A stretch of 64,000 nucleotides of DNA from Dryococelus australis. Lineage: Eukaryota; Arthropoda; Insecta; Phasmatodea; Phasmatidae. A model generated the notes under the pieces. The model was not told the DNA's origin. It searched no databases and saw nothing but the letters and a program-made list of their open reading frames with translations. Position 1 is the stretch's first letter. Each line of letters starts with the position of its first letter. Positions 10,958-22,195 of the stretch are shown in pieces. The stretch spans positions 64,755,260 through 64,819,259 of the forward strand of contig CM057005.1 of NCBI GenBank assembly GCA_029891345.1, in the 5' to 3' direction. A program made the translations under genes and the position numbers.

Positions 10958-11280
10958 AGGTGTGGCCATATTTCAAGTGCTCTAATAGCATTAGCGATTC
11001 TAGTGAATAGTGTGTATCATTTCATTATGCTGAGTCACGTATTTTGTGATGATGCAGTTTCTTTTGGCCTCGGTATATTTGGAAGACACGATTTTTGTCG
11101 TGTGCACATTTCTTACTAGCCTGATGAACAGCATTAAATGGATGGGCATAAGAGATTTTGTAAGATAAGAGCAATTAATAAATCACTGCCAGTATGCCGT
11201 AGTGCACCGTGTTGAAAGAGTTAGCATAAAATTATCCTATTTTGATTAAATTGAACTTTTAATTATCTATACGTAATACA
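10958..11280. other. No gene seen
   Basis: AT-rich sequence between PBL and REP2 with nothing recognised. Confidence 0.4.
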
Positions 11281-11800
11281 AAATAGTCGCTCGGCCACGT
11301 GTGACTATGTATTCGCCTACGGCTCCTAAACTACTTGATGGATTTTGATGGGGTTTTAACCATCATTTAGAAGATTTCATGGGGAAGGTTCAAATATATA
11401 ATACATTAATATTTAATGTAAGGTTTGTAGAGAAATGTCGAAGTTTTCTAATCAAGTAGGAAAAAGACGCTTTTTGGGCGCTTACATGGCTTACACTGAG
11501 TAAACCAGAAGATATGCACCAAATTAATGTTCAACATAATTATAGATCTCAAAACGGTCAGAAAAAATCCGCGAGAGCATATTTTTATCTTCTAAGGATT
11601 ACCCACAGTAGCCATTTTTGTCTTTTAGGTCACTTATGATGTTAGGTCACTTACGAAGACGTTTCGAACAATATAGTATTAATCCTATGTTAGCGAGTAT
11701 TTAAAGCATGCAATTACTGTAAACCTAAAAAAAAAACCCAGCCATATTTGTAAATCGCATCAGAGCGAGGCCGGAGCGGGTCGCTAATATTTTATATAAA
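11281..11800 (+). repeat. REP2 copy, forward
   Basis: Starts near AAAATAGTCGCTCGGCC and runs through CCTAAACTACTTGATGG, ATTTTGATGGGGTTTTAAC, GGCGCTTACATGGCTTACAC and TTTGTAAATCGCATCAGAG, ending near CGGGTCGCTAA. An inverted copy lies at 12260-12775. The wording resembles widespread insect repeats with a GGATTTTGATG core and a GTCGC-type tail. I cannot assign a class. Confidence 0.6.
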
Positions 11801-11809
11801 ATTAGATTT

Positions 11810-12035
11810 TTGAATTTATAATTAGTATAAATAGGAACAGACAAAATGGATGTTTGGTGATACATAATAAGAATTAGTTCTCACGTGAAATATTATAGCG
11901 TTGAGTGCGCACAAATATAGTGCGTTGTTCCTTTGGTATGATTTTCTAGATTTTGTTTGCACGAGGCGGAGGAATGCCCTGAAAGTAGTACCTTATCAGG
12001 GCTTCAGGAGAGATGCAAGAAACCGAGGACGGACT
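11810..12035 (-). mobile_element. TAM2 fragment
   Basis: Contains GAATTAGTTCTCACGTG, TGCGTTGTTCCTTTGGT, CGAGGCGGAGGAATGCCC and CAGGGCTTCAGGAGAG, and ends GACGGACTA. About the right half of the element remains. Confidence 0.72.
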
Positions 12036-12259
12036 ATGCATAAAATTCTGTAGAGTGCGGATTTCCAGTACGCCGTCTGGCTGAATGTATATTTGTGTGT
12101 GTCCGAGGCCTGGAAGCGTGGGAGAGCCAAGGTCGACGTAGCTACGCGAATCCAATATATGGTCGCCCTTATGCGCAAGACACTGAATTGGACGTACAGC
12201 CTTTCTCTTGCCGACTCGCCTGTATAGGACTTACAGCAGTGACCTTATAATTTTATAGC

Positions 12260-12775
12260 GGAACTAGCGACCCGTCCCGGACTCACTCGGGTGCGATTTA
12301 CAAAATGGCGTTGTTTAGGATTACATCAAGTATATACACTAAATGCTCAAGGTAAATAACATAGTGTTAATACTGCGTTCTTCAAAACATCTTAACTGAA
12401 CCCCTAAAAGGGAAAAATGGTTACTGTGTCTCACTTAAAAGATAAATATACGCTGTCGCGAATTTTTTGATGAATTTTTTGAGATCTACAATTCTGTAAT
12501 ATATTAATTTGGTGTAACTTTTATGGTTTAGTCAGCGTAAGCCATGTAAGCGCCCGAAAAGCGGCTTTTAACTGATCGGACTGGAAAACGTCGACATTTC
12601 TCTATTACCCCTACATTAAATAGGTATTAATGTATTATATACCTAAACCTTCCTCACGAAATTTTCTAAATGATGGTGTAAACCGTATGAAAATCCGTCA
12701 AGTAGTTTAGAAGCCTTAGCGGAATACACACACACACGCGGCCGTGCGACTTTGTTTCATACTATGTAGAGATAA
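12260..12775 (-). repeat. REP2 copy, inverted
   Basis: The same landmarks as 11281-11800 in reverse: CGACCCGTCCCGGACTCACT, GCCATGTAAGCGCCCGAAAA, AAAATCCGTCAAGTAGTTTA and GCGGCCGTGCGACTTTG. The pair is separated by about 460 bp holding a TAM2 fragment. Confidence 0.6.
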
Positions 12776-12981
12776 TGAAGGCAAAAGTGTGCTGCGTGTC
12801 TCCATGGTATTTTAAGACTGCACTGGAAGTTTCACACCGAAAAATGGTTGTGTAATACTCGTTTCAGCCCTTGTTCACTGAAATAAGTACACATTGAGTA
12901 CAGAAGTCAAAAACACAAACTAGTGTTCAAACGAGAAACATTTCTTGAATGATTTCCGTAATCGTAGAGACCTATAAAAAT

Positions 12982-13343
12982 ACCAACAATCGTTTCTTTG
13001 GACCAGTAGTAACACAAAAGCCCTATGCACTTATATCCTGAAACGTGTTTTATATCAAATAATTGTTTTCAAAGTTACGACGTACAAAGCCTTGAGGACA
13101 ATGCGGTGCGGTCACGCGTGTAGGGCAAGTTGCATACGAAATAAGGGTGCGGCGTTGCGTATGTAATAATGTAGTGTCGTGCGCCTACGACCTATACAAC
13201 GTGTACTACATACCTGCAAGGCGGTGCGCCTAGTTCTGCTGTTGTACGTCGCACATTTGACCTCTGTTATTTGATATAAAAATACGTTTCGGGATATAAG
13301 TGTAAAAGGCTTTTTTGTTACTATTGATTTAAAGAAACTTAGT
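12982..13343. mobile_element. PAL4 inverted-repeat element
   Basis: The left arm (about 12982-13063, with CACTTATATCCTGAAACG) and the right arm (about 13266-13343, with CGTTTCGGGATATAAGTG) are inverted copies of about 80 bp. An inner pair, TTACGACGTACAA and TTGTACGTCGCA, extends the symmetry. The centre (13090-13240) is GC-richer, with repeated GCGGTGCG words. It is probably a fold-back transposon, but no target duplication was found. Confidence 0.65.
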
Positions 13344-14274
13344 CTGGAGTTTGGGCACTGAGTTTGCGAACAATCTGTATACGACTGAAGTTTTGTGTAC
13401 TGTATTGGCACTGTGCCGACAGAGCACGTAGTGGCGTCGAAGAGCAAAAGAATGTTTATACACTTTTAGAATTCTACATAATCCTTCGCAGTGAAGTAAA
13501 ATAATAGCGTGGAAAGTAGTAGGTTAATAACAGTGGCGGAAAATGACTTTAAAAAAAATCACGCTTATAATCATTTTAAATAGCCTTTCTTTCCTCGTAA
13601 AAATCTCGAAATTGAACAAAATTAATACTTTACAGAACAGTTAAAAATTATTTCCCATTTCCTCAAAATGTATTCGAACAATACCTTCTTCGAAATTTGA
13701 CATAGTTCGCCCGAATTTCAGCTTCAACTTTGAGATATAATTAGAAGAAAAAACTTTAGCTGAAACCCAATTTTCAGGAATTAGGATTTCAAGTCAAAAT
13801 CTTCATAGATATGCCAACTATAAAGATGACTAGGTCTTTTTTGATCAAGTTATCATTGACGTCATATCACAAATCATAAAATATAAGTAAAATATATTAA
13901 AAATAATATTTGGCTCTTGAATAGCTTGAATCGAGTACACCCCAAAGTAAAGATGCTTGTCTATTGCTCTATTACTTTTGAAATAACATCAACTTTTGAA
14001 AACTAAGTACTTCTGTCCGTTACTGTCCATACTTTAGAGCAGCATACGCTGACTGGGATTAGTAAAGTGGGCAGCAGTGCAGGAAAAGTAGTTACATGTC
14101 TTTAATACAAAATTTGGAGTGCGACGTTAAAAAGAAAAAAAAGTCAAATTATTCAATTACTTTCATTTTATACTCATAATAGGAAGAACGCAATTTCATA
14201 GTTGCGCTTGACCAAAGCATGAATTAGATCGTCGTGATGCATGGCTATATTACTTTTACATATTGGACGGATAC
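13344..14274. repeat. REP3 fragment within gene-free DNA
   Basis: Between about 13700 and 13965 the order of words (CCCAATTTTCAGGAATTAGG, ATTTCAAGTCAAAATCTTCA, TCTTGAATAGCTTGAATCG, GTACACCCCAAAG) parallels 62560-62825. The similarity is weak, so the repeat is old or my alignment is loose. Nothing else was recognised. Confidence 0.3.
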
Positions 14275-14342
14275 AACATTAATAGAAAAGTAGATCATTC
14301 GTAGGGCTTTCAAAAGTGCCCAATTGATCACGAACATCCTTC
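14275..14342 (+). mobile_element. TAM1 right-end fragment
   Basis: Reads AAGTAGATCATTCG, GGGCTTTCAAAAGTGCCC and GATCACGAACATCCTTCA, the degraded right end of a TAM1 copy. Confidence 0.6.
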
Positions 14343-15496
14343 ACGTGTGTTCTGAAAATCATGTTAGGAGTACTGGATAGTAAAGAGTTTATTAATATGT
14401 ATATATGTAAAACAAAATTTTAACTTTAATATATTGAATGTGATGTTTCTAGCAACAAATACATTCCATAGTTTTTGCACGGTGCCGAAATCACGATTTT
14501 ATTCTTTCTGGAGCGCACAAATAGTAAAAAAATCTGCCACGAAACAAAATTAAACAATGACTTGCTATCCTTAGTAAAGACGTTTTAACCGGAATTGACT
14601 TTATAAAAATCAGGGGAAACAATAATTTAAAAAAATTGAAAATTGTCTTAAATTAAGCTATTATTTTTAAGAATTTCAATATTATTAATTGGTAATTGTG
14701 TATATACTGTGATCTGTTTCATAGGCATTTTGATTTTGCAAATAATTTCTGCATGCGAATTAGTATGTATTATTTGTTTGTTCCTAAAACAGTGAATTGT
14801 GATCGTGACGCGTTATTTTGAAGAAAAAGAATTATTAAATCTACATTTTTTTATTTGCTTAAAATTATGTTGCATGTAATGTATACCCTATAGCGTCACC
14901 TTCTAGCTAACCAACATTTGAGGTGGCTGCTTGGCTAGAGATATTTCACGGGATTCGAGGTCTAGAAACACGGAAGCAATAAGGGTGATAAAGGCGCGCG
15001 AATCACATGGTTTCGTCGCCTCTACAGCAACATGCTGTGCAGTCATTATATCGGCAACGTCTTTCTAGAGGGCTGCAAGCGGTTACGCTATTATTTTATG
15101 GCGTAATAAAGTTCACTGCACGTCTTTACACAGCTTTAAATTTCTGTACTGACATTTTCATATCTATATATCATCCCCAAACACTCATTTCAGACATTTC
15201 TAGTCCCGAAAGAACACATTTACGTCTGAACTATAAACTGAAGCTGGCGTGTGGATGAAAAATATTAAAAATAAAATTCGTACGCAGATGTTAATAAAGA
15301 TGACATTTTTTAAATAAAACTGTTTTACTGATTCACTTTTATTCCCCACCAGTGCACGTATTCTGCATATTGAAATGCCTTCATTCCATAAAATATTAGT
15401 AGTGTTGAGTGAGCACATATCTGGTATCGCGTATTCATTGCAACTCTCCAGCTGGGGCAATACTTTCTCTACAGAACTTGCTTAACATACCTTATA
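14343..15496. other. No gene seen
   Basis: Mostly AT-rich. Short open frames near 15007 and 15200 have no recognisable domain and no sign of conserved codon structure. Confidence 0.4.
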
Positions 15497-15919
15497 TGGG
15501 CTATTCACGGTCAAATGAGCACTTTTAAAAGCCATGCTTTGTATCTACTTGTATGCACGTTATGTATTGTTCAGTCTTATGCAATATTAACATGGCCGTG
15601 GGCCTCATCACTTCATTCATACGTCGGTCAAGTGAAACTGTGAAATTGTTAGAAAAGTAAATATTTTACAAATACGCTAATTCGTACACTTCAGTGTATA
15701 GCAAAAAAGAAAGCGGAATAAATAATTTAAGTTGTCAGAAATGGTCACCTAACACTTTTTATTCGACGTTAAGATATGGAACTACTTTCTCATCCATCGG
15801 TTGCCAATTTGACCTGGGCGCATGCCACTCAGCGCGCCAGTTGAAATATATGCAGGTAGGAGCAGTGACTTTTTTTTTAGGTTGGATTCGAAAGTGCTCA
15901 CTTTATCGTGAACAGTCTT
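15497..15919 (-). mobile_element. TAM1 MITE, full length
   Basis: Flanked by TA. Starts TGGGCTATTCACGGTCAAA and ends ATCGTGAACAGTCTT. Internal landmarks GCCATGCTTTGTATCTAC and AAATATATGCAGGTAGGAGC are present. Confidence 0.88.
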
Positions 15920-16429
15920 TACCTGCGTATCAGTCCCATAGCTTAGTTTTTTCTTTTAAATTGTGTTGTAAAACATGTTTCAATCTTGTCTTTCACCGTA
16001 TATTGTCTCATTTCTCCAGTTTTTCTGCAAAATGCATTTGCAGGAGATGAAGTATTAAAACGTATGTATGTTACTAAAATTTTTGGAGATACTCATCGAA
16101 AACATTCATTAAGTGCATGCCACATTTGTTCATGACAAAATTAGCACAGCTACAAAGATATGGGAAAATTACTTAATATAGCTTTCATAGGTTATTTTTA
16201 TAGTTAGAGGGGGGCGAGGGTAAGGGCTGACGAATACTTAGTGTACCACTTGTAATAATAAATATAAAATATTATTGTCGAAGGGCCGAAGTATTGGCAA
16301 AATGTGCCGCGTTTTTAATATAGTTCGCCCCAGTATAATTCTGAAATCAGGAACTGCACGCTCGTGGCGCTATGATATGTAGTCGGAAAATTAATTATCG
16401 CACCCAATCGCTCTTCAAAAGTCACGTGG
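15920..16429. other. No gene seen
   Basis: AT-rich with a G-rich run at about 16208-16220. No gene or known repeat was recognised. Confidence 0.4.
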
Positions 16430-17302
16430 AGAGTGGGGCAGAATTTGAGCTACGATATTCGTAAGGTGATCCCTCATGCAAAATCATATACCTAAACTTA
16501 AGAATGGAATGGACCCCGCATTTTTTTTTATTATAGTTCTTTGCGCTAATACGCGTATCTCGGTAAATAACTGTTCTACAAATACGATAATTTTTGTCAG
16601 AAAAGATTAAAAACAATCACATATGCCCCAGTTTTTTTTACTTTTGTTATATTAAGTTTATTCTTGGAGAAAAAAATCGTGAAAATGGTCAAATATATAA
16701 TTTTTAAGGCTTGCCTGTGCAGTTTCCTTAAGCGGCAAGGGAAAACTACAAATCTACAAACGTAGTTTATCTGTGGGCTTTCACCGCGGGTAATGAAACC
16801 CCGCTGCTACATATCTAATTCGCACATTGTAGCGTTACGACGGAAACGCTGCACGCCTTGCGCGTAGGAGCGATAGACGCTAGAAGTGCGTGTTAGTGTC
16901 GCCCGTATGGCTCCCTCGCTTCTTGACCTTGGACGCGGGGTTCCCACGGATGTTCATCCCACTCTTAATATTAAAGGAGATATGAGCCCTTTAAAATAGA
17001 AATCTTAAACTGTATATTTGCAAAATATCGGGAACGAAGTGAAATTGAGATATCATTCTCCGAACATTGTTTTACGCTATCAGGATCTTCAAACTAGGAG
17101 CAAATTATCATTAATACCTTTCCCCATTTGAACATAACAGAGGTGGCCCGACTTTTTTTAAAAGACTTCTCTTTACCGTCAGGAATTATGAACGTTTGTT
17201 GTATGGTTTACTGAACAGTATGAACTAATTAACAAAAATGGTCCTCTTATTGCAACTGGCCAGGGCCCAGCGTTTTCCGTAAAACGCGCACAAACCTTTC
17301 GG

Positions 17303-17412
17303 CGGCCATGCCAATGTGAATTTTACCTAAGGCGAATGAATACACAGCGTGTATACAAGTAGATCGTAAGCAGGGCTTTCAAAAGTGTTCCTTTTACCAT
17401 GAACAGCCTTTA
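17303..17412 (+). mobile_element. TAM1 right-end fragment
   Basis: About 110 bp matching the right quarter of TAM1: AAGGCGAATGAATACACAGC, CAAGTAGATCGTAAGCAGGG and TTTACCATGAACAGCCTTTA. Confidence 0.75.
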
Positions 17413-17756
17413 GTATTGCTCATGTGTAGGCACTGCATGGCTGCAGCCGACACTGAGTGCATTTTACACGAAATCGTAGAGCCATGGTAGTTGCAAAAAG
17501 AGTACCATTTGTACTAATTACGTCACACTGCTCAATAAATCAGCACTAAGCATTCATAATTGCTGACGCAATAAGAGGGTGGTGACCCGTGTTATTTTCT
17601 TTAAGGGGGAGATATTAAAAAGAGTTTGCTCTCAAGTTGAAGATCTGGGTAGCATAAAACAATTTTCGGAGCATTGTAACTTGATTTCACCTCGTTCCCG
17701 ATATTTGCACAAATATGTTTGAAAATATCGGTTTTCAAGGGCTCGTATCTCCCTTG

Positions 17757-17762
<6 letters not shown>

Positions 17763-17843
<81 letters not shown>
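17763..17843. repeat. (TA)n microsatellite
   Basis: Forty uninterrupted TA units inside the right arm of FB1. The length suggests recent slippage. Confidence 0.98.
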
Positions 17844-17848
<5 letters not shown>

Positions 17849-17940
17849 GCAGTTAGATAGTGTCACGTACATTTCCCACTTGATTTTGCATAAGGAGTCA
17901 CCTCGCAAAGATTGTCGGTCGAATTCCGCCCCATTCTATA

Positions 17941-18538
17941 TAAGTATTCCTGAAAACCTCCAGGTGGACGATAAACAGCGTTTCTCTCTTCAGCCCGTTC
18001 TATAATGACACGGTTGCATGACGAAACTGATACGTATAGCATACACGTAAGTGGTTCAAATTTTTCTCTCTGAGTAGTTGATCCATAGTATGCGATACCG
18101 ATGAGAATGAATAAAAATAATACTATGCAGTAGCATCAAAAACAAGTTAATTTCGCGATAATTTAAATTTTTCTGTACCTAAACCTGCCTGAAAAACAAT
18201 TTCTCAAAACCCCACTTAATGTGCGAATGCAGTCATGTCCATTGTTTCTCTTATCATTTGCTCAATCTTAAAATTACTGTCCTTTAAATCGCATAATTCT
18301 GGTACGCATTGAAGATTGAACGCGGAATGTCTTAAGGCCATATTTCACGACAATTTTTTATTTCATTACCAAGAGATTTAAATAACCACACATGTGAATA
18401 TTTGTAGTCGAGTGATTACAGTTTTCAAAATATAGCACCGAAAAGCTGAAAATTTCGGAATATGGGAGCCCTGGTTTCAATGCTAATTAACTTTTCCAAC
18501 TGAATCACGTGTTATGCGATCTATATCATATACGCCCC
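17941..18538. other. No gene seen
   Basis: AT-rich sequence with no recognised feature. Confidence 0.4.
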
Positions 18539-18790
18539 ATATTAATTATCACGGATATTCAACTATTGGTACTCGGGTACTGGAATCCTGAATCTATAAT
18601 AAAATATGCATTGATGTTTTTACCGACACATTTTATTCCTCCGAGAGAACATAATATTACTAATATATATTAGTTTCTCTTGGCCGAATAAAAATGTGTT
18701 GGCAAATACATTAATAGCTATTTTAAAAGAGATAGAGGATACCAGTCCTCGAGTACCGATTGTTAAATATCCTTGATACTTAGTTAATAT
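18539..18790. mobile_element. PAL1, near-perfect 250-bp palindrome
   Basis: The left arm starts ATATTAATTATCACGG and the right arm ends CTTAGTTAATAT. Matching inner words are TTGGTACTCGGGTACTGG with CCAGTCCTCGAGTACC, and ACACATTTTATTC with GAATAAAAATGTGT. The centre is an ACTAATATATATTAGT self-complement near 18668. The whole element can fold into one hairpin, as palindromic MITEs do. The arms differ at a few positions, so it is not an assembly mirror artefact. Confidence 0.82.
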
Positions 18791-19536
18791 GTTGTGAATA
18801 TGTTGCAGACTTCATGGTATGTGAGTTAGTTGGCAAAGTTAATTAGGAGCATAGAAAATTTTGAGAATTATCATTTGACTACAAACATTTACGTTTATGT
18901 GGTCCTTACATAAACCTTTCTCAGATAATGAAATAAAAATGATTGTGAAACTTGGTCGTAATCAAGGTGTACGTGTCATATAGGAACATTTCCGACGTGT
19001 GTATAGTACGAAATGGCGATATTTTATTACCTGCCGTGTACGTAAAGTCTTCAGCCAGTAGAATTGGAGTAATGAAGAATACGAAATAATACATTGCATG
19101 TATTTGAATACCTTAATCCTAAGGAAACCTTACATTTTTATTTCCCTGTACGCATAAAAAAACTTTCAAATTATGGTATTTGCTAATAAATTACTACCTC
19201 ATTAAAATCAAGTCAATTTATAGCCGTAGGAGATTTTCTTAGCGAAAGATGAGTAGTGTATTCACAATGAATCACAAATATTTATTTGTACACGATCTTT
19301 GCAGATGACTCTTAGGTAAGCTAAAATTTATTGCGAACTAAGTTATACGTGTCTGCGTTAGTGATTCTTATCCGCGTACGTGTTAACATAAATCTGGTCT
19401 TGTACGTAAATGGAGCTATGTGTACTGGCAGTTTTCTAGCTTCATCACGACAGCGCTAGGAGAATACGAATATCGTTCCAAGCAACTTCCGTCAAAATTT
19501 GTGGAGAATTTCGGTGACAGCAAAATCCCTTTCGTA
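18791..19536. other. No gene seen
   Basis: AT-rich sequence. A short open frame at 19420 runs into the TAM1 element and is not a gene. Confidence 0.4.
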
Positions 19537-19955
19537 AAGGCTGTTCACGATAAAGTGAGCACTTTTGAAATCAACCTAAAAAAAATTCTCATTGCCCCTG
19601 CCTGCATGTATTTTAACTGGCGCGCTGAGTGACATGCGCCCGGTAAAGTTGGTAACGATGGATGGAAAGTAGTTCCATATGTTTACGTCGCATAAAAAGT
19701 GTTCGGTAACCATTTACGATAATTTTAATAGTTTTTTTACGCTTTTTTTTTAACGCTTCAGTGTGTAAAAATGAGCAGATTTACATGATGTCTACTTTTT
19801 AAATAATTTTGCAGTTTCACTTGACCGACGCATGAATAAAGTGACGAGGCCCATGGTAATATTAATTTTACATAAGGTGGAAGAATAAACAACATGCATA
19901 CAAGTAGATCTTAAGCAGGGCTTTCAAACGTGCTCATTTTATCGTGAACCGCCTA
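19537..19955 (+). mobile_element. TAM1 MITE, full length
   Basis: Flanked by TA. Starts AAGGCTGTTCACGATAAAG and ends TATCGTGAACCGCCTA. Landmarks CATGCGCCCGGTAAAGTTGG and CTTGACCGACGCATGAATAA are clear. A solo LTR begins about 10 bp downstream. Confidence 0.9.
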
Positions 19956-19964
19956 TATTCTTAC

Positions 19965-20775
19965 GTGTTGCTGGTCTGCATCGCTTCCCTTGCGAAGAAG
20001 AGTGCGCGGAAGTCAGGACAAGTCGTATTGTGAGAAGCGGGCGGCGATTTACAAAGACGAGCCACCACGTGACGCCGCGATAAGCCTGTCTGAGGTTATC
20101 TTTGAAAGAATGTCCCGGTTATCGCTCCAGCCTCGGTCAGCGAGACTAGGGGTACGGAGAACCCTCTAGAACGGGCCGGCGAGACTACTTTGCCCGCGAC
20201 GGACCTCCGAGAAGACAGTTCGAGAGTTCAAAGGATCGGGCGACCTTGTGGCAAGTCTGCACAGCGACGAGTGGCGATGAAAGTGACCAGTGGGAATGCA
20301 GTCTGCGGACTGCGAACAACCGTACAACAGAGATAGAGAGAGATAAATAGATAGAAAGAGAGAAATAGATAGAAAGAGAGAAATAGAGAGAAAGAGAGAA
20401 TATAGATATAGAGAGAAAATAAAGAGGGGGGAAAGAGAGAGAGAGAGACTGGCAGACGGGACTATTGAACTGGATGCGAGAGTTTAAGACATTTCAAATG
20501 ACCTCAACAGGCAGACTGAACATGTGCAAATGAGAGTAAATTGAGAATTGAGTGACTGTAATCAATATACAGGCATTGATAAGGACTTTGATTAGAATCG
20601 AGATAGTTTAAATATTGCGCTCAATGAGAACAAGAGGAATAGTGAAGTTAGATAGTTTGATGTTGTAAATAATAGCTGTGTGAGAAAATTAAAATCAAAT
20701 TTAGTTATTTTATTTTTGTTAAAAACTCCATCCTTCACGAATTCTGATACGCCCGTCTGGCATCTTGCGACAATA
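19965..20775 (+). repeat. Solo LTR of a Ty3/gypsy-type element
   Basis: The last 150 bp (GTTGTAAATAATAGCTGTGTG through ACGCCCGTCTGGC) match the end of the LTR at 36400-37087, and the start (GTGTTGCTGGTCTGC) resembles that LTR's GTGTTACATATCG start. TTAC lies on both sides (19961-19964 and 20776-20779), a 4-bp duplication as expected of this family. No internal region accompanies it. The middle is expanded by purine repeats and differs from the 36.4-kb copy, so it is an old fossil. Confidence 0.72.
20333..20450. repeat. Purine-rich GAGA/GATA repeat within the solo LTR
   Basis: Imperfect units of GAGAGAAATAGATAGAAA form about 115 bp of nearly pure purine on this strand. The LTR at 36.4 kb has no such tract, so it probably expanded after insertion. 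Confidence 0.85.
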
Positions 20776-20790
20776 TTACTCTCTTTGGAT

Positions 20791-20807
20791 CTCGCTCTCC
20801 CTCTCTC

Positions 20808-20860
<53 letters not shown>
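20791..20860. repeat. (CT)n(TA)n compound microsatellite
   Basis: A CTCTCTCT run leads straight into about 24 TA units. Open frames here are pure repeat translations. Confidence 0.95.
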
Positions 20861-20863
<3 letters not shown>

Positions 20864-21955
20864 ATGAATAGCACGACACTGCAGCTCGACATGTCAGAAA
20901 CGGCGAAACTTCGTGATATTTTATCTGTTCGCAAAATCCTAAAATTGTAAAAATACTCATAATTTCTAATCGTTATATCATAAAACTCACAAGATGAATC
21001 ATCCTTCACTTTCGACAGAATTTAAATGTCTATGAAACTAACTTAGGCTAATCAAAAAAATCTAAAATCGAAACTAGGGCTTTACTTAAAACGAAGTTTG
21101 ATTTTTCTTATGTAATACAGTAGGGAAACGTGGACTAAATTTTATTTTGTAGTGCGGTATTTGCATTCCTTGCGTACTCTGGTAGCACGACAAAAGTAGA
21201 TTCTAATTGTACCTTTCGTCATGTCGGGCAGCGAATTTTGTCGGGCTGACCTTGCTCCCTATTGGCTATTATTAATTTCTCGTCGTGCAGTTGTGAATCC
21301 AGCGTAACTCGTGTGGTAATCTAGTATCGCCCATCGTGTGTTGTAACGGCAATGAAATAATGGGATGATTAGATATTCAGAAATAATTCACATAATAATG
21401 CCATGCAGATAATTTAACCCCGCTCCCCCATCCACACACACAATTTCGTACGCAACGCATTAAAGGTTTTGCATTTTTAAGCGAACATTATTCAGCACTT
21501 TAGTCTGGGAAGATAAGACGTTCAAAACAACAATCTTGGCCTTATAAAAATTTTATTCCCCCCCCCCCCCCTTCATCCCTTTTTCCCCCGAAAAAAAAAA
21601 TATTTTTTATCCTTCTTGTGGATTAGCTTGGCACACTCGATATACTTAAATGTAAATCTTGATGTTAATCCAAAAGTCTGTTTTATTTCTCACTGCTGTT
21701 TTTCTCACTGCGGTTTCCGTCATTAAACTGGTTATTTCGTTCCCACTCCCATCGCCAGTGCAGAGTAGTAACTTGGAGGCTGTCGCAGTCAAGTTGCGTG
21801 ACAAATTGCGAAGAACTACGAGCAAGAAAATGAATTAAGGAGCATGAAATTAAACAAAAGCATACAACAGTGCTGAAGGCGAGCTTTCGAGCATGATGTG
21901 CAGTGCGGGTACCGCAAAAACAATTTTGTTAGCGCGTCTTTATAACAGTCGTAGT
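20861..21955. other. No gene seen
   Basis: AT-rich, with a C run at about 21557-21571 next to an A run. No gene or repeat family recognised. Confidence 0.4.
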
Positions 21956-22195
21956 ATAAGCTGTTCACGGTAAAGCGAGCACTTCTGAGACCCTAGTTAC
22001 TTTTATTCCTATCAACCATTTTGTATCCTTCCATCCCTTTTTAAAATAACAATTGCCATGTAAGTAATGAACACAGTGTATGTATTTCACCGGACTCGAA
22101 AGTTAACGTCTTAAGGCTACAATAAAATTTATTGACTGACTATTGTTCTAAATGAAAGGGCTTTCAAAAGTGATCACTTTACTGTGAATAGCCTA
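21956..22195 (-). mobile_element. TAM1s short MITE
   Basis: Starts TAAGCTGTTCACGGTAAAG and ends TTACTGTGAATAGCCTA, followed by TA. The interior (GTAAGTAATGAACACAGTG, AAAGTTAACGTCTTAAGG, TGACTATTGTTCTAAATGA) is the reverse of the copies at 9268 and 63589. Confidence 0.87.

Larger units (their letters stand above)
16430..17940. mobile_element. FB1 long inverted-repeat (fold-back) structure
   Basis: Two modules occur on the left and again, inverted and in mirror order, on the right. One is 16437-16492 (TGGGGCAGAATTTG, ATGCAAAATCA) against 17880-17935. The other is 16968-17120 (GGAGATATGAGCCC, AAATATCGGGAACGAAGTGA) against 17625-17762. The modules are about 480 bp apart on the left but only about 120 bp on the right, where most of the gap is a TA array. 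A TAM1 fragment sits in the central loop. Confidence 0.6.

Noticed and set aside
17715-18005. Open frame of Tyr-Ile repeats
   Set aside because: It is caused by the TA array inside FB1.
20592-21009. Open frames on both strands around the second TA array
   Set aside because: Most of each is repeat translation and there is no domain.
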